Part shown: positions 1 through 8,397 of the stretch, one piece after another | Position numbering within the stretch: position 1 is the first letter of the stretch | How the letters are laid out: every line of letters starts with the position of its first letter | From: Jannaschia sp. GRR-S6-38 | Lineage (GTDB): Bacteria > Pseudomonadota > Alphaproteobacteria > Rhodobacterales > Rhodobacteraceae | DNA length: 64,000 bases | Reading direction: 5' to 3' | NCBI RefSeq assembly: GCF_029853695.1 | Contig: NZ_CP122537.1 | Span: forward strand, 682,001 to 746,000 | Position numbers and translations under genes: made by a program | Notes under the pieces: model-generated | Told to the model about the DNA's origin: nothing | Database searches by the model: none | What the model saw: the letters and a program-made list of their open reading frames with translations, nothing else

Positions 1-25
1 CGCATCCGCAAGAAAGGATCACGCC

Positions 26-481
26 ATGACCGACATGACCCGCTCGCTGAAGCGCACGGTCCGTCTGGGCTATGTTGTCGTTCCCGCCGCGGGTCTCGCC
101 GGCATCCTGGCGGCCGTCGCCGTCACGATCGGCACCGCGATCACCGGCCCCGAGACCGCCTATGACGCGATCCAGCCCGAGCAGATCGCCGAGATCGAAT
201 TCCTGTCGCAATCCGGCGTCGAGCTGGATGCCGTCGATGCCGCCTGCGCGCTGACGGGCTGCGCCGGCGCGGAGATTACGCGCGTCCTGCGCGCCGAGGC
301 GGCCGCAATGACCGGCGACGAGCTTTCCGCCGCGCTGCGCGACCAGGCCCGCACGCTGTCGGCCAATTTCGGTGCGCTGGACGCCGCGACCGGCGACCAG
401 GCCGCGATGCTCAAGGCCGAGAACGCCGCGCTCCTGCAGATCGTCGATCTTTACCGCCACGAGCTGCGCGCCCGCCGCTGA
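26..481 (+). CDS. membrane-anchored hypothetical protein
   Basis: Unknown 151-residue protein. A single hydrophobic segment (about residues 16-38) follows a short basic N-terminus. The remaining ~110 residues are acidic and Ala-rich and look helical, so a membrane-anchored helical domain outside the cytoplasm is the simplest reading. Two cysteines (CALTGC, near residues 73 and 78) could form a disulfide. The ATG is preceded by a purine-rich AAGAAAGGA at suitable spacing. A GC-rich hairpin at 511-537 probably ends its transcript. It lies upstream of a pilin gene on the same strand with 239 bp between, so shared transcription is doubtful. No family was recognised. Confidence 0.6.
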   Translation: MTDMTRSLKRTVRLGYVVVPAAGLAGILAAVAVTIGTAITGPETAYDAIQPEQIAEIEFLSQSGVELDAVDAACALTGCAGAEITRVLRAEAAAMTGDELSAALRDQARTLSANFGALDAATGDQAAMLKAENAALLQIVDLYRHELRARR

Positions 482-510
482 TCCCTCCCCGCACCGCAAC
501 CCGCCGCACC

Positions 511-548
511 GGCCCCGCCCGCGTCCCGGGCGGGGCCGATCCGCTTTT
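511..548 (+). terminator. GC-rich hairpin, probable terminator
   Basis: An 11-bp perfect stem (511-521 with 527-537) with a 5-nt loop, followed within a few bases by TTTT (545-548). It lies about 30 bp after the first gene. The U-tract is short and slightly displaced, so termination may be partial. Confidence 0.5.
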
Positions 549-720
549 GGGGATCGTCCGCGCCGGGCCGGCCTATTCGGCGACAACGCGCGGATCGTCT
601 TCACCATTCCCCCGAATGGGACCCAATACGCCCGTGCTCGGCCACGAAGCCGCCCAATTTATCGGTAAAAGTCAAAGCAAGGACTTTCGTCCCCCCTGGA
701 ACCGAAACGAGAGTGGATTC

Positions 721-1275
721 ATGAACTTCAACACCGAGCAATTCATTTCCGAAGAATCCGGTGCGGTCACCGTCGACTGGGTCGTGCTGACGGCCGCGCT
801 GGTGGGCCTGGGCCTCGCCGTGATGGGCGTCGTGTCGACCGGCGTGCAGGACGTCTCGGGCGATATCCAAGGCCAGCTGGAGTCGGACGCGATCATGCGC
901 GTGGCCTTCACCACGGACGTGACCGACGCGCTGACCAGCAGCGAAGTCAGCGGCCTGACGGCGGCCTTCGCCAACATGTCGAACGAGCAGCTGCAGTCCG
1001 CCTGGGAAGGCGCCGCGCAGGAGTATGTCGAGGCCGCCACCGCGCTCGACGGCATCGTCACGGCCGGATCCTCCGCCGACTGGAACGACCCGGCGACCAC
1101 CGTCAGCTACGCCGGCGTCGATTACGCCTCGGAGAGCGAGTACAACAGCGCCGTCTCCAGCTACCAGACGATCAGCGACCAGGCGACGCAGCGCTACGGC
1201 ATGCACCAGAACGAGGGCACTGAGCGGGGCTACGAGTTCCAAGCGCCGACGCAGCAGGTCGCCACGGGCGGCTGA
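721..1275 (+). CDS. Flp-like pilin family protein
   Basis: A 184-residue small secreted protein that resembles Flp/Tad-type pilins at its N-terminus. A short acidic leader is followed by EESG/AVTVDWVVLTA (residues 11-25), where cleavage would fall after Gly14 and Asp19 stands at the +5 position normally held by Glu. The ~20-residue hydrophobic helix is then followed by a long Ser/Thr/Asp/Ala-rich region, so the protein is about three times the length of a classic Flp pilin. The ATG at 721 is preferred over upstream in-frame codons because it puts the leader directly before the cleavage motif. It has its own strong terminator at 1298-1330. No Tad assembly genes lie nearby, so the function as a pilin, pseudopilin or surface protein is inferred. 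Confidence 0.72.
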   Translation: MNFNTEQFISEESGAVTVDWVVLTAALVGLGLAVMGVVSTGVQDVSGDIQGQLESDAIMRVAFTTDVTDALTSSEVSGLTAAFANMSNEQLQSAWEGAAQEYVEAATALDGIVTAGSSADWNDPATTVSYAGVDYASESEYNSAVSSYQTISDQATQRYGMHQNEGTERGYEFQAPTQQVATGG

Positions 1276-1297
1276 CGCATCCGCATATCGAGCACGG

Positions 1298-1330
1298 AAG
1301 GGCGGGCCATCGCGGCCCGCCCTTCTTTTT
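1298..1330 (+). terminator. strong intrinsic terminator after the pilin gene
   Basis: A perfect 11-bp stem (1298-1308 with 1314-1324) with a 5-nt loop runs into CTTTTT (1325-1330). It separates the pilin transcript from the helicase gene starting about 30 bp later. Confidence 0.9.
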
Positions 1331-1357
1331 GCGCGGGGCGATGCTACGTCGGGCGAG

Positions 1358-3769
1358 ATGGACGCCATGCTGCCCCCTGCCCTTTCGGAGTTCTTCACCA
1401 GCCGTCACTGGACGCTCCACCCGCACCAGCGCGAAATGCTGGCGCGCGCCGATGCCCCGGCACTGCTGCTGATCGCGCCGACCGGCGGGGGCAAGACGCT
1501 CGCGGGCTTCCTGCCGACGCTGGCCGAGCTGGCGGATGGCGAGCACACGGGGCTCCACACGCTCTACGTCTCGCCGCTCAAGGCGCTGGCCAACGACATC
1601 CGACGCAACCTCTCGACCCCGATCGCGGAGGCTAGCCTGCCGATCCGTGTCGAGGACCGCACCGGCGACACCAGCCAGACCCAGCGCAAGCGCCAGCGCG
1701 CGGACCCGCCGCATATCCTGCTGACGACGCCGGAAAGCCTCGCGCTGATGATCTCCTACCCGGACGCGGCGCGCACCTTCGCCGGGCTCAAGCGCGTGAT
1801 CGTCGACGAGATCCACGCGCTGGCCGACAACAAGCGCGGCGACCAGCTGATGCTGTGCCTGTCGCGCCTGCAGACGCTTGCGCCCGGGCTGCGCCGCGTC
1901 GGGCTGTCCGCCACCGTCGACGACCCCGGCGTGATCGCCCATTACCTGGCGCGCCACCCCGATCCTTGCCCGATCCTGCATGCCGATCCCGGCCCGCCGC
2001 CCGATATCGACGTGCTGGAGACGGAGGAGGCCCCGCCCTGGGCCGGCGCTGGCGGGCGCTATGCCATCCCTGCGGTCCTCGAGCAGGTGCGGCAGCACAA
2101 CACCACGCTGATCTTCCACAACACCCGCGCCCAGGCCGAGATCTTCTTCCACAACCTCTGGCTCGCCAACGAGGAGGGGCTGCCCATCGGCATCCATCAC
2201 GGCGCGCTGTCGAAGGAGGCGCGGCTGCGCGTGGAGCAGGCGATGGTCGCAGGCGAGCTGAAGGCGATCGTCGCCACCGGCAGCCTCGATCTCGGGATCG
2301 ACTGGGGCGATGTCGACCTGGTGATCCAGATCGGCGCACCGAAGAAGGTCAAGAACCTGGTCCAGCGGATCGGCCGCGCCAATCACCGCTACAACGCGCC
2401 CTCGAAGGCCCGGCTAGTCCCCGCCAACCGCTTCGAGGTGATCGAGTGCCACGCCGCGCTCGAGGCGGTGCGCGCGGGCCAGCTCGACGGCGATCTGCGC
2501 CTCGACGGGCCGCGCGACGTGCTGTGCCAGCATATCGCCTGCGTGGCCTGCGCCGGCGATTTCGCGGCCGACGAACTGTTCGCCGAGGTGACCTCGGTCG
2601 GGCCCTATTCGGCGCTGTCGCGGGCCGATTTCGACGACTGCCTCGATTTCGTGGCGACCGGCGGCTACGCGCTGCGCGCCTATGACCGCTACCAGCGGCT
2701 GAAGGAACGGGCACCCGGCATCTGGGGCCTGCGCGATCCGCGCGCGGCGCGACAGATCCGCATGAACCTCGGCACGATCGTCGACACCGATAAGCTGAAG
2801 GTCCGCTTCAAGGGCCGGGGCGGCCAGCCGCTGGGCGAGATCGAGGAGGGCTTCGCCGCGACGCTGTCGCCCGGCGACACCTTCCTGATGGGCGGACAGG
2901 TCGTGCGCTACGAGAACATGCGCGAATTGACCGTCGAGGTCTCGCCCCGCCCGAACAAGGAGCCGCGGATCGCGACCTATGTGGGCTACAAGTGGACGAC
3001 CTCGGTGAAGCTGGCCCACCGCATCCAGGACATGCTGCACGAGCGGCGCTTCGACGCCCTGCCCGGCCACACCCGCGAATGGCTGGAGCTGCAGGACCGC
3101 AATTCCCGCATGCCCGAGCCGGGCCGCCTTCTGGTCGAGACCTTCCCCCGCGACGGCCGCCATCACGTGACGCTCTACGGCTTCGCGGGCGTCAACGCGC
3201 ATCAGACGCTGGCGCTTCTGGTTACCAAGGGGATGGAGGAGGCCGGGCTCGACCCGCTGGGCTTCGTCGCCACGGATTACGCCACGATGATCTGGGGCCT
3301 ACGCCCAGTGCCCGACATCCGACCCTTCCTGCAGAACGACGGCGTCCATGCCGCGCTGGAGAGCTGGCTTCAGGGCAACGCGGTGATGAAGCGCACCTTC
3401 CGCAACGCCGCAATCATCGCCGGGCTGATCGACCGCAACTACCCGGGCAAGCGCTCGACCGGGCGGCAGGCGGCGTTCTCGTCGGACATCCTCTACGACA
3501 CGCTGCACCGCTACGATCCCGACCACCTGATGCTGCGCATCACCGAGGAGGAGGCGATGCGCGGCCATATCGATTTCGGCCGGGTCGAGCTGCTGCTGGA
3601 GACGGTGGGCGACCGGATCGACCAGGTGCGGCTGGACCGCGTCAGCCCGCTTTCAGCGCCCCTGTTCCTCGAACACGGGATCGTGCCGATCAAGGGCCGG
3701 GCCGAGGCGCGGCTGATGGAGGAGGAGGCCGCCGCGCTGATGGCGGAGGCCGGACTGAGCCTCGAATGA
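1358..3769 (+). CDS. ligase-associated Lhr-core-type DEXH-box DNA helicase
   Basis: An ~803-residue superfamily 2 helicase of the Lhr-core type, the family usually annotated as ligase-associated DNA damage response DEXH box helicase. Walker A is APTGGGKT (residues 40-47) and Walker B is DEIH (150-153). GLSAT (motif III) and QRIGRANHR (motif VI) follow, then the Lhr winged-helix and C-terminal domains. Such enzymes are 3'-5' ssDNA-dependent ATPases that unwind DNA or RNA:DNA duplexes. The stop overlaps a possible start of pdeM, its usual partner. The ATP-dependent ligase and exonuclease that commonly complete this repair cassette are not in the window. The ATG at 1358 fits the family N-terminus, and 1367 is an alternative. 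Confidence 0.9.
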   Translation: MDAMLPPALSEFFTSRHWTLHPHQREMLARADAPALLLIAPTGGGKTLAGFLPTLAELADGEHTGLHTLYVSPLKALANDIRRNLSTPIAEASLPIRVEDRTGDTSQTQRKRQRADPPHILLTTPESLALMISYPDAARTFAGLKRVIVDEIHALADNKRGDQLMLCLSRLQTLAPGLRRVGLSATVDDPGVIAHYLARHPDPCPILHADPGPPPDIDVLETEEAPPWAGAGGRYAIPAVLEQVRQHNTTLIFHNTRAQAEIFFHNLWLANEEGLPIGIHHGALSKEARLRVEQAMVAGELKAIVATGSLDLGIDWGDVDLVIQIGAPKKVKNLVQRIGRANHRYNAPSKARLVPANRFEVIECHAALEAVRAGQLDGDLRLDGPRDVLCQHIACVACAGDFAADELFAEVTSVGPYSALSRADFDDCLDFVATGGYALRAYDRYQRLKERAPGIWGLRDPRAARQIRMNLGTIVDTDKLKVRFKGRGGQPLGEIEEGFAATLSPGDTFLMGGQVVRYENMRELTVEVSPRPNKEPRIATYVGYKWTTSVKLAHRIQDMLHERRFDALPGHTREWLELQDRNSRMPEPGRLLVETFPRDGRHHVTLYGFAGVNAHQTLALLVTKGMEEAGLDPLGFVATDYATMIWGLRPVPDIRPFLQNDGVHAALESWLQGNAVMKRTFRNAAIIAGLIDRNYPGKRSTGRQAAFSSDILYDTLHRYDPDHLMLRITEEEAMRGHIDFGRVELLLETVGDRIDQVRLDRVSPLSAPLFLEHGIVPIKGRAEARLMEEEAAALMAEAGLSLE

Positions 3770-3825
3770 AGCGTCTTCCCACGGCAGTCTTGCGTCCCGC
3801 CACGCGCCGTGATTCACCCGGACAA

Positions 3826-4491
3826 ATGCGGAACGCGCATGCCTTCACCTTCGCAGGCCAGCACCTGGTCGCCCGGCCCTCCGGCGCGCTCTACTGGCCG
3901 TCGGCGCGGCTTCTGGTCGTCAGCGACCTGCACCTGGGCAAGTCCGAGCGCATCGCGCGGCGCAGCGGGCCCCTGCTGCCGCCCTACGAGGTGCTGGACA
4001 CGCTGACCCGGCTGGACGAGGACATCACTGACACCGACCCGGCCGCCGTCATCAGCCTCGGCGACAGCTTCGACGACATGGCGGCGGTGCAGGCGCTCGA
4101 TCCCGATTTCCACGCCTGGCTGCGGCGGCTGATGGCCGGGCGCGACTGGACCTGGGTGACGGGCAACCACGATCCGGCGCCGCTGGGCCTGGGGGGTCAC
4201 GCCGCCGAGGGCGTCACCTGCGAGCCGCTGACCTTCCGCCATATCGCGACCGAGGCGGGGCGCCATGAGGTGTCGGGGCATTACCATCCGAAGGCCGCGC
4301 TGTCGGTGCGCGGGCGGCGCGTGTCGCGGCCCTGTTTCCTGCATGACGGCAACCGGCTGATCCTGCCGGCCTACGGCACCTATACCGGCGGGCTGCGGTC
4401 GCGCGACGCGGCCCTGGCCGGGCTGATGGGCGCGCAGGCCCGAGCCATCCTCGCCGGATTGCCGATGGTGGAGATCCCGATGCCGCGCTAG
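3826..4491 (+). CDS. pdeM: ligase-associated DNA damage response endonuclease PdeM
   Basis: A calcineurin-like metallophosphoesterase of 221 residues acting as an Mn2+-dependent DNA endonuclease in the Lhr-core repair cassette. The metal-binding motifs appear in order: SDLHLGK (33-39), GDSFDD (79-84), GNHD (113-116) and a C-terminal GHYHPK. The start at 3826 gives the family-like N-terminus. An ATG at 3766 that overlaps the helicase stop would add 20 residues and suggests translational coupling. Known homologues nick or gap-process DNA together with the helicase, ligase and exonuclease. Here only helicase and nuclease are adjacent. Confidence 0.88.
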   Translation: MRNAHAFTFAGQHLVARPSGALYWPSARLLVVSDLHLGKSERIARRSGPLLPPYEVLDTLTRLDEDITDTDPAAVISLGDSFDDMAAVQALDPDFHAWLRRLMAGRDWTWVTGNHDPAPLGLGGHAAEGVTCEPLTFRHIATEAGRHEVSGHYHPKAALSVRGRRVSRPCFLHDGNRLILPAYGTYTGGLRSRDAALAGLMGAQARAILAGLPMVEIPMPR

Positions 4492-4519
4492 GCTCCGCCG
4501 ACCGGAGCCGGAGACCCCG

Positions 4520-5080
4520 ATGCGCGCCCTCGCCCTAATCCTCGTCCCGATCCTTGTCCTGTCCGGCTGCGCCGCCGTGGTCGCGCCGCTGCTGCCCGCC
4601 TATCGCGACACCTCCGTCACCATCGCCTCGAAGGCCGATTTCGACCCCGCGCGCTATGCCGGGCTCTGGCACGAGGTCGCGCGCTTCCCGGTGCCGTTCC
4701 AATCCGGCTGTCCCCGCGCCACCGCCGAATACACAGCCCCCGACGCGGCGGGCGAGATCCGGCTGCGCAACACCTGCCGCGACGCCGACGGCGCGGCCCT
4801 GCGCGCGATCACCGGCCGGGCCGAGACCATCGGACCGGGCCGGCTGCGGGTCAGTTTGTCGGGCGTGCCCTTCGCCGCCCCGCTCTGGGTGCTGTGGACC
4901 GATGCCGATTACCGGACGGCGGTGCTGGGCCAGCCCGATGGCCGGGCCGGCTGGATCCTGAACCGCGACCCCGAAATCCCCCCCGACCGGCTGGCCGCCG
5001 CGCTGACCGTTCTGGACTTCAACGGCTACGATACGGGGGCGCTGATCTACGCGCCTGCGGTCCAAAAGCCGCTCGAATGA
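4520..5080 (+). CDS. lipocalin family lipoprotein (Blc-like)
   Basis: An outer-membrane-type lipoprotein of 186 residues. The signal peptide ends in the lipobox LSGC with acylated Cys17. The mature part carries the lipocalin signature YAGLWHEVARFPVPFQ, with the invariant G-x-W, and a C-terminal DFNGYDTG segment. Bacterial lipocalins such as Blc bind lysophospholipids or other hydrophobic ligands and are often stress-induced. It follows pdeM by 28 bp and may be read through from that transcript, although it is functionally unrelated. The ligand is unknown. Its stop codon lies inside the GANTC-rich region that precedes the next gene. Confidence 0.85.
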   Translation: MRALALILVPILVLSGCAAVVAPLLPAYRDTSVTIASKADFDPARYAGLWHEVARFPVPFQSGCPRATAEYTAPDAAGEIRLRNTCRDADGAALRAITGRAETIGPGRLRVSLSGVPFAAPLWVLWTDADYRTAVLGQPDGRAGWILNRDPEIPPDRLAAALTVLDFNGYDTGALIYAPAVQKPLE

Positions 5081-5134
5081 ATCGATTCGAAAAAACTTTC
5101 TTGCAAAGGCGAATCAGAAATTGACCCCCGATTC
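5079..5134. promoter_or_regulatory. cluster of four GANTC (CcrM) sites
   Basis: GANTC occurs at 5079-5083, 5084-5088, 5111-5115 and 5130-5134, four times in 56 bp, in an AT-richer stretch between the lipocalin and Hint genes. GANTC is the CcrM methylation site, and methylated GANTC recruits GcrA in alphaproteobacteria. The last site lies between a candidate -35 and -10. Regulation is inferred. Confidence 0.6.
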
Positions 5135-5149
5135 GCAACCGGGTTAGTG
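5121..5149 (+). promoter_or_regulatory. candidate sigma-70 promoter of the Hint-domain gene
   Basis: TTGACC (5121-5126) is followed after 17 bp by TTAGTG (5144-5149). The -35 is good and the -10 weak, as is common for promoters that need an activator. A GATTC methylation site falls in the spacer (5130-5134), the arrangement known for GcrA-activated promoters. Confidence 0.45.
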
Positions 5150-5212
5150 TCAGTCATCGGCCGGGCAGTGGCCGGAAAGATCAAATAAAAACAAGCCTTT
5201 GGGGCAGTTCTC

Positions 5213-6256
5213 ATGATGTCGGCATGCGCGGGCGCGCAGGTCATATCCACCGTACAGGCGCGGGTGGACGGATCGTTTCCGTCCACCCGCACGCCGTTTC
5301 CGAAAGGGGCCCGGTTTCGCTGGTTCGGAGAGCCGCTGCGCCTCGACGGGGCGCGGGCGGCGATGCTGCTGCCCGAGCCGCTGGGACAGGCCGAACTGCG
5401 CGGCCACCTGCCCGCCGCCATCGCCAAGCTCGGCCGTTCGCGCGGCGCTCTGCCGGCGGCCGAAGCCCGCCCCATCCCGGACGCGCAAGACGATCCCGAC
5501 GCGCTGATCTTGACCGATGGCGCGGCCCGCTGGTCGGCCCGGATGATCGAGACCGCAACCGGCGAGACCCTCCTTCTGTTCGACGCGGGCCTGCCGCCCG
5601 CCAACGCCACGCTGCGCATCGCGCAATCGCCCGTGCTGCGCGTGCCGCCGCCGCTGCGCGAGACGATCTGCTTCGTGCAGGGCACGCAGATCGAGACCGA
5701 GAACGGCCCCCGCGCGATCGAGGATCTCGATCCCGGCGACCGGGTCCTGACCCGCGACGACGGGCTGCAGCCGATCGAATGGATGGGCATGCGCCGGATC
5801 TCGGGCGCGCGGCTCTACGCGATGCCCGGGCTGCGGCCGGTGCGGCTGCGGGTCGGGGCGGTGGGCTCCGGGCAGACGCGCGACATTCTGTTGTCGCCGG
5901 GACACCAGGTGCTGCTGTCGGGCGCGAAGCCGCGGGCGCTTTTCGGGACCGACGAGGTGCTGGTCCGTGCCCGTGACCTGCGCGACGACCGCTGGGTGAC
6001 CGAGGAGCATGGGCTGGGCGAGGTGATCTACATCCACCTGCTGTTCCGCCGCCACCAGGTGATCTGGGCCAACGGCCTGCCCTGCGAGAGCTTCCATCCC
6101 GCCGATGCCGATCTCGACCACCTCAACCCGGTGGACGTGGAGGAGCTGCACGAGATCGCCCCGCCGGGCGGCTACGGCCCGCATGCCCGCCGCTGCCTCA
6201 GCCCGGCCGAGCTGGCCATCCTGCGGCACGAGGGCGCCCCCCGCTACCTGAGTTGA
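5213..6256 (+). CDS. Hint (Hedgehog/intein) domain protein
   Basis: A 347-residue protein with an N-terminal region of no recognised family (about 1-150) and a Hint domain beginning at ICFVQGTQIE with the nucleophile Cys153. Typical Hint blocks follow: IEDLDPGDRVLTRDDG, then LLSPGHQVLLSG, then the LPCESFHP region. Rhodobacterales encode many such proteins, often fused to secreted repeat proteins, where the domain is thought to cleave the chain. No His-Asn splice terminus or C-extein is visible, so self-cleavage rather than splicing is expected, if it is active. It has its own AT-rich promoter region with clustered GANTC sites. The ATG pair at 5213/5216 leaves the exact start open. Confidence 0.8.
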   Translation: MMSACAGAQVISTVQARVDGSFPSTRTPFPKGARFRWFGEPLRLDGARAAMLLPEPLGQAELRGHLPAAIAKLGRSRGALPAAEARPIPDAQDDPDALILTDGAARWSARMIETATGETLLLFDAGLPPANATLRIAQSPVLRVPPPLRETICFVQGTQIETENGPRAIEDLDPGDRVLTRDDGLQPIEWMGMRRISGARLYAMPGLRPVRLRVGAVGSGQTRDILLSPGHQVLLSGAKPRALFGTDEVLVRARDLRDDRWVTEEHGLGEVIYIHLLFRRHQVIWANGLPCESFHPADADLDHLNPVDVEELHEIAPPGGYGPHARRCLSPAELAILRHEGAPRYLS

Positions 6257-6281
6257 CACCCGCCCGGACCCGTCTTAGAGG
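6253..6281 (+). promoter_or_regulatory. candidate rpsD promoter
   Basis: TTGACA (6253-6258, a perfect -35 that overlaps the stop codon of the Hint gene) is followed after 17 bp by TAGAGG (6276-6281). It would give an rpsD leader of about 85-90 nt. The -10 matches the consensus only partly. Confidence 0.4.
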
Positions 6282-6374
6282 GCGGCTTCCATTGGTGTTG
6301 GCGGCCCCCGCAAGGGGATGCCTGTCGGGCTTCGGCCAAAGGACAACGCCCTCATATTCAGAGGAGATCAGACG

Positions 6375-6995
6375 GTGACCAAACGCACCTCTGCCAAGTA
6401 CAAGATCGACCGCCGCATGGGCGAGAACATCTGGGGCCGCGCCAAGAGCCCCGTGAACCGCCGCGAATACGGCCCCGGCCAGCACGGCCAGCGCCGCAAG
6501 GGCAAGATGTCCGATTTCGGCCTGCAGCTGCGGGCCAAGCAGAAGCTGAAGGGCTATTACGGCGATCTGACCGAGAAGCAGTTCCGCCGCATCTTCGCCG
6601 AGGCCGAGCGCCAGCGCGGCGACACCGGCGAGAACCTGATCGGCCTGCTGGAGCGCCGTCTCGACGCGGTCGTCTACCGCGCGAAGTTCGTCGCCACCAT
6701 CTTCGCCGCCCGCCAGTTCGTAAACCACGGCCACGTCACGGTGAACGGCCAGCGCGTCAACATTCCCTCCTACAAGGTGAAGGAAGGCGACGTGATCGCG
6801 GTGCGCGACAAGTCCAAGCAGCTGGCCAGCGTGCTGGAAGCCTCGCAACTGGCCGAGCGCGACGTGCCCGACTACCTGGATGTCGACCACGGCAAGATGA
6901 CCGCGACCTATGTCCGCGTGCCCGGCCTGTCGGACGTCCCCTACGCGGTGATGATGGAGCCGAACTTGGTCATCGAATACTACGCGCAGAACTGA
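6375..6995 (+). CDS. rpsD: 30S ribosomal protein S4
   Basis: A 206-residue primary 16S rRNA-binding protein that nucleates 30S assembly. The N-terminus [20 protein letters not shown] is that of alphaproteobacterial S4. The S4 RNA-binding domain lies at about 97-160 ([14 protein letters not shown] through the [11 protein letters not shown] loop). The GTG start at 6375 is chosen because GAGGAG lies 9 bp upstream and family members begin there; the open frame extends further upstream without homology. It is a single-gene unit, separate from the large ribosomal operons, followed by an intrinsic terminator at 7020-7045. Confidence 0.97.
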   Translation: MTKRTSAKYKIDRRMGENIWGRAKSPVNRREYGPGQHGQRRKGKMSDFGLQLRAKQKLKGYYGDLTEKQFRRIFAEAERQRGDTGENLIGLLERRLDAVVYRAKFVATIFAARQFVNHGHVTVNGQRVNIPSYKVKEGDVIAVRDKSKQLASVLEASQLAERDVPDYLDVDHGKMTATYVRVPGLSDVPYAVMMEPNLVIEYYAQN

Positions 6996-7019
6996 TCGCG
7001 GATCCGCGACGTGAAGCAG

Positions 7020-7045
7020 GGGCCGTCCTTCGGGGCGGCCCTTTT
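7020..7045 (+). terminator. rpsD intrinsic terminator
   Basis: A 9-bp stem (7020-7028 with 7033-7041, one G-U pair) is closed by a TTCG tetraloop and followed by TTTT (7042-7045). It lies about 25 bp after the rpsD stop and just before the converging ndh gene. Confidence 0.88.
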
Positions 7046-7065
7046 CGTTCGGCAGGAGCGACGGA

Positions 7066-8391
7066 TCAGTGCAGCTTGAGCCGGGGCCGGACGATCTGGT
7101 TCACATGTCCCATGACGATCAGGACCGACCCCTTCAGCCAGCCGTGGATCGCGAGGATGTGCATCCGGTAGAGTGACCGGTAGGCCATGCGCGCGAGCCG
7201 CCCCTCGACCGCCATCCGGCCGCCGACGAGATTGCCCATCAGGCTGCCGACGGCGGCGAAGCGGCTGAGCGAGACGAGCGAGCCGTGATCGTTGTAGCGG
7301 AAGGCCTCCGGCGCCTGCCCGGCCATCATCCGATTGAGGTTGCGGAAGACCCGGGCGGCCATCTGGTGCGCGGACTGGGCGCGGGGCGGGATCGGCCGCT
7401 CCTCGCCCGGCAGAAGGCACGAGGCGCAGTCGCCCAGGCTGAAGATACGGTCGTCCATTGTGGTCTGAAGCGTCGGGCGCACGACGAACTGCCCCAGCCG
7501 GCTGAGCTCCAGATCGCTCATCGCCTCGACGCCATGCGCCCCGCGCACCCCCGCCGCCCAGAGGATCAGGTCGGCCTCGACCGTGCCGCCATCCTTGGTG
7601 TGCACGGCCTTGGGCGTCACCTTCACCACTTGCGTCGAGGGCCGCACCTCGGCGCCCAGCGCCTCCAGCTCGGCTTGCGCCGTCGCGGCAAGGTCCTCGT
7701 CCAGCGCGGGCAGGATGCGCGGCCCGGCTTCCAGCAGCGTGACCTGCAGCGCGCTCTCGTCGAAGACTTCCAGCCCGTAGTTCTGCAGCCCCTTGGCGGC
7801 GTTGAACAGCTCCGCCGAAAGCTCGACCCCCGTGGCCCCGCCGCCGACGATGCAGATGCGAACCTTCGACGCCGCGCCGCCTTCGGCACGGTGCAGGTTG
7901 GCCCGGAAGCAGGCGTTCAACAGCTTGTGGCGGAACGTGTCCGCCTGCGTCCGATGCTCCAGGAACATCGCGTGCTCCCGGACGCCGGGGATGCCGAAAT
8001 CGTTCGACACGCCGCCGATGGCCAGCACCAGGTAATCGTAGCGAATGCGATGGCGGTCCAGCACCTCCTCGCCGTCGGCGTCCATCAGGGGCGCGGTGGT
8101 GATGACCCGCGCCTCCCGGTCGATGCTTTCCAGCGCGCCGTAGAAGAAGCGGTAGCCCCAGCGCGCCGCGTGCCCGCCATACCCGACCTCGTCCAGGTTC
8201 GCGTCGAGCGAGCCGGCCGCGACCTCGTGCAGGAGCGGCTTCCAGATATGGGTCCGGTTGCGATCGACGAGGATGATGTCGTGGTTCTTGCGGCCGTAGC
8301 GCGCGCCCAGCTTCCGGGCGAGTTCCAGCCCTCCGGCCCCGCCCCCGACGATGACGATCTGGGTCTTTCGCTGCGATCCGGCATCCGGCAT
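7066..8391 (-). CDS. ndh: type II NADH:quinone oxidoreductase (NDH-2)
   Basis: A 441-residue flavoprotein that passes electrons from NADH to quinone without pumping protons, at the inner face of the membrane. Two Rossmann motifs are visible: the FAD site VIVGGGAGG (13-21) and the NADH site VGGGATGVE (182-190). The FAD-binding segment SLGDCASC is near residue 320. The C-terminus carries hydrophobic and basic segments (GWLKGSVLIVMGHVNQIVRPR) suited to membrane attachment. The ATG at 8391 gives the proper start; upstream codons in the frame add an unrelated extension. It is divergent from hss. A stem-loop directly upstream (8398-8430) would cover the G-rich ribosome-binding region of its mRNA. 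Confidence 0.92.
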   Translation of the reverse strand: MPDAGSQRKTQIVIVGGGAGGLELARKLGARYGRKNHDIILVDRNRTHIWKPLLHEVAAGSLDANLDEVGYGGHAARWGYRFFYGALESIDREARVITTAPLMDADGEEVLDRHRIRYDYLVLAIGGVSNDFGIPGVREHAMFLEHRTQADTFRHKLLNACFRANLHRAEGGAASKVRICIVGGGATGVELSAELFNAAKGLQNYGLEVFDESALQVTLLEAGPRILPALDEDLAATAQAELEALGAEVRPSTQVVKVTPKAVHTKDGGTVEADLILWAAGVRGAHGVEAMSDLELSRLGQFVVRPTLQTTMDDRIFSLGDCASCLLPGEERPIPPRAQSAHQMAARVFRNLNRMMAGQAPEAFRYNDHGSLVSLSRFAAVGSLMGNLVGGRMAVEGRLARMAYRSLYRMHILAIHGWLKGSVLIVMGHVNQIVRPRLKLH

Positions 8392-8397
8392 CTGGGT

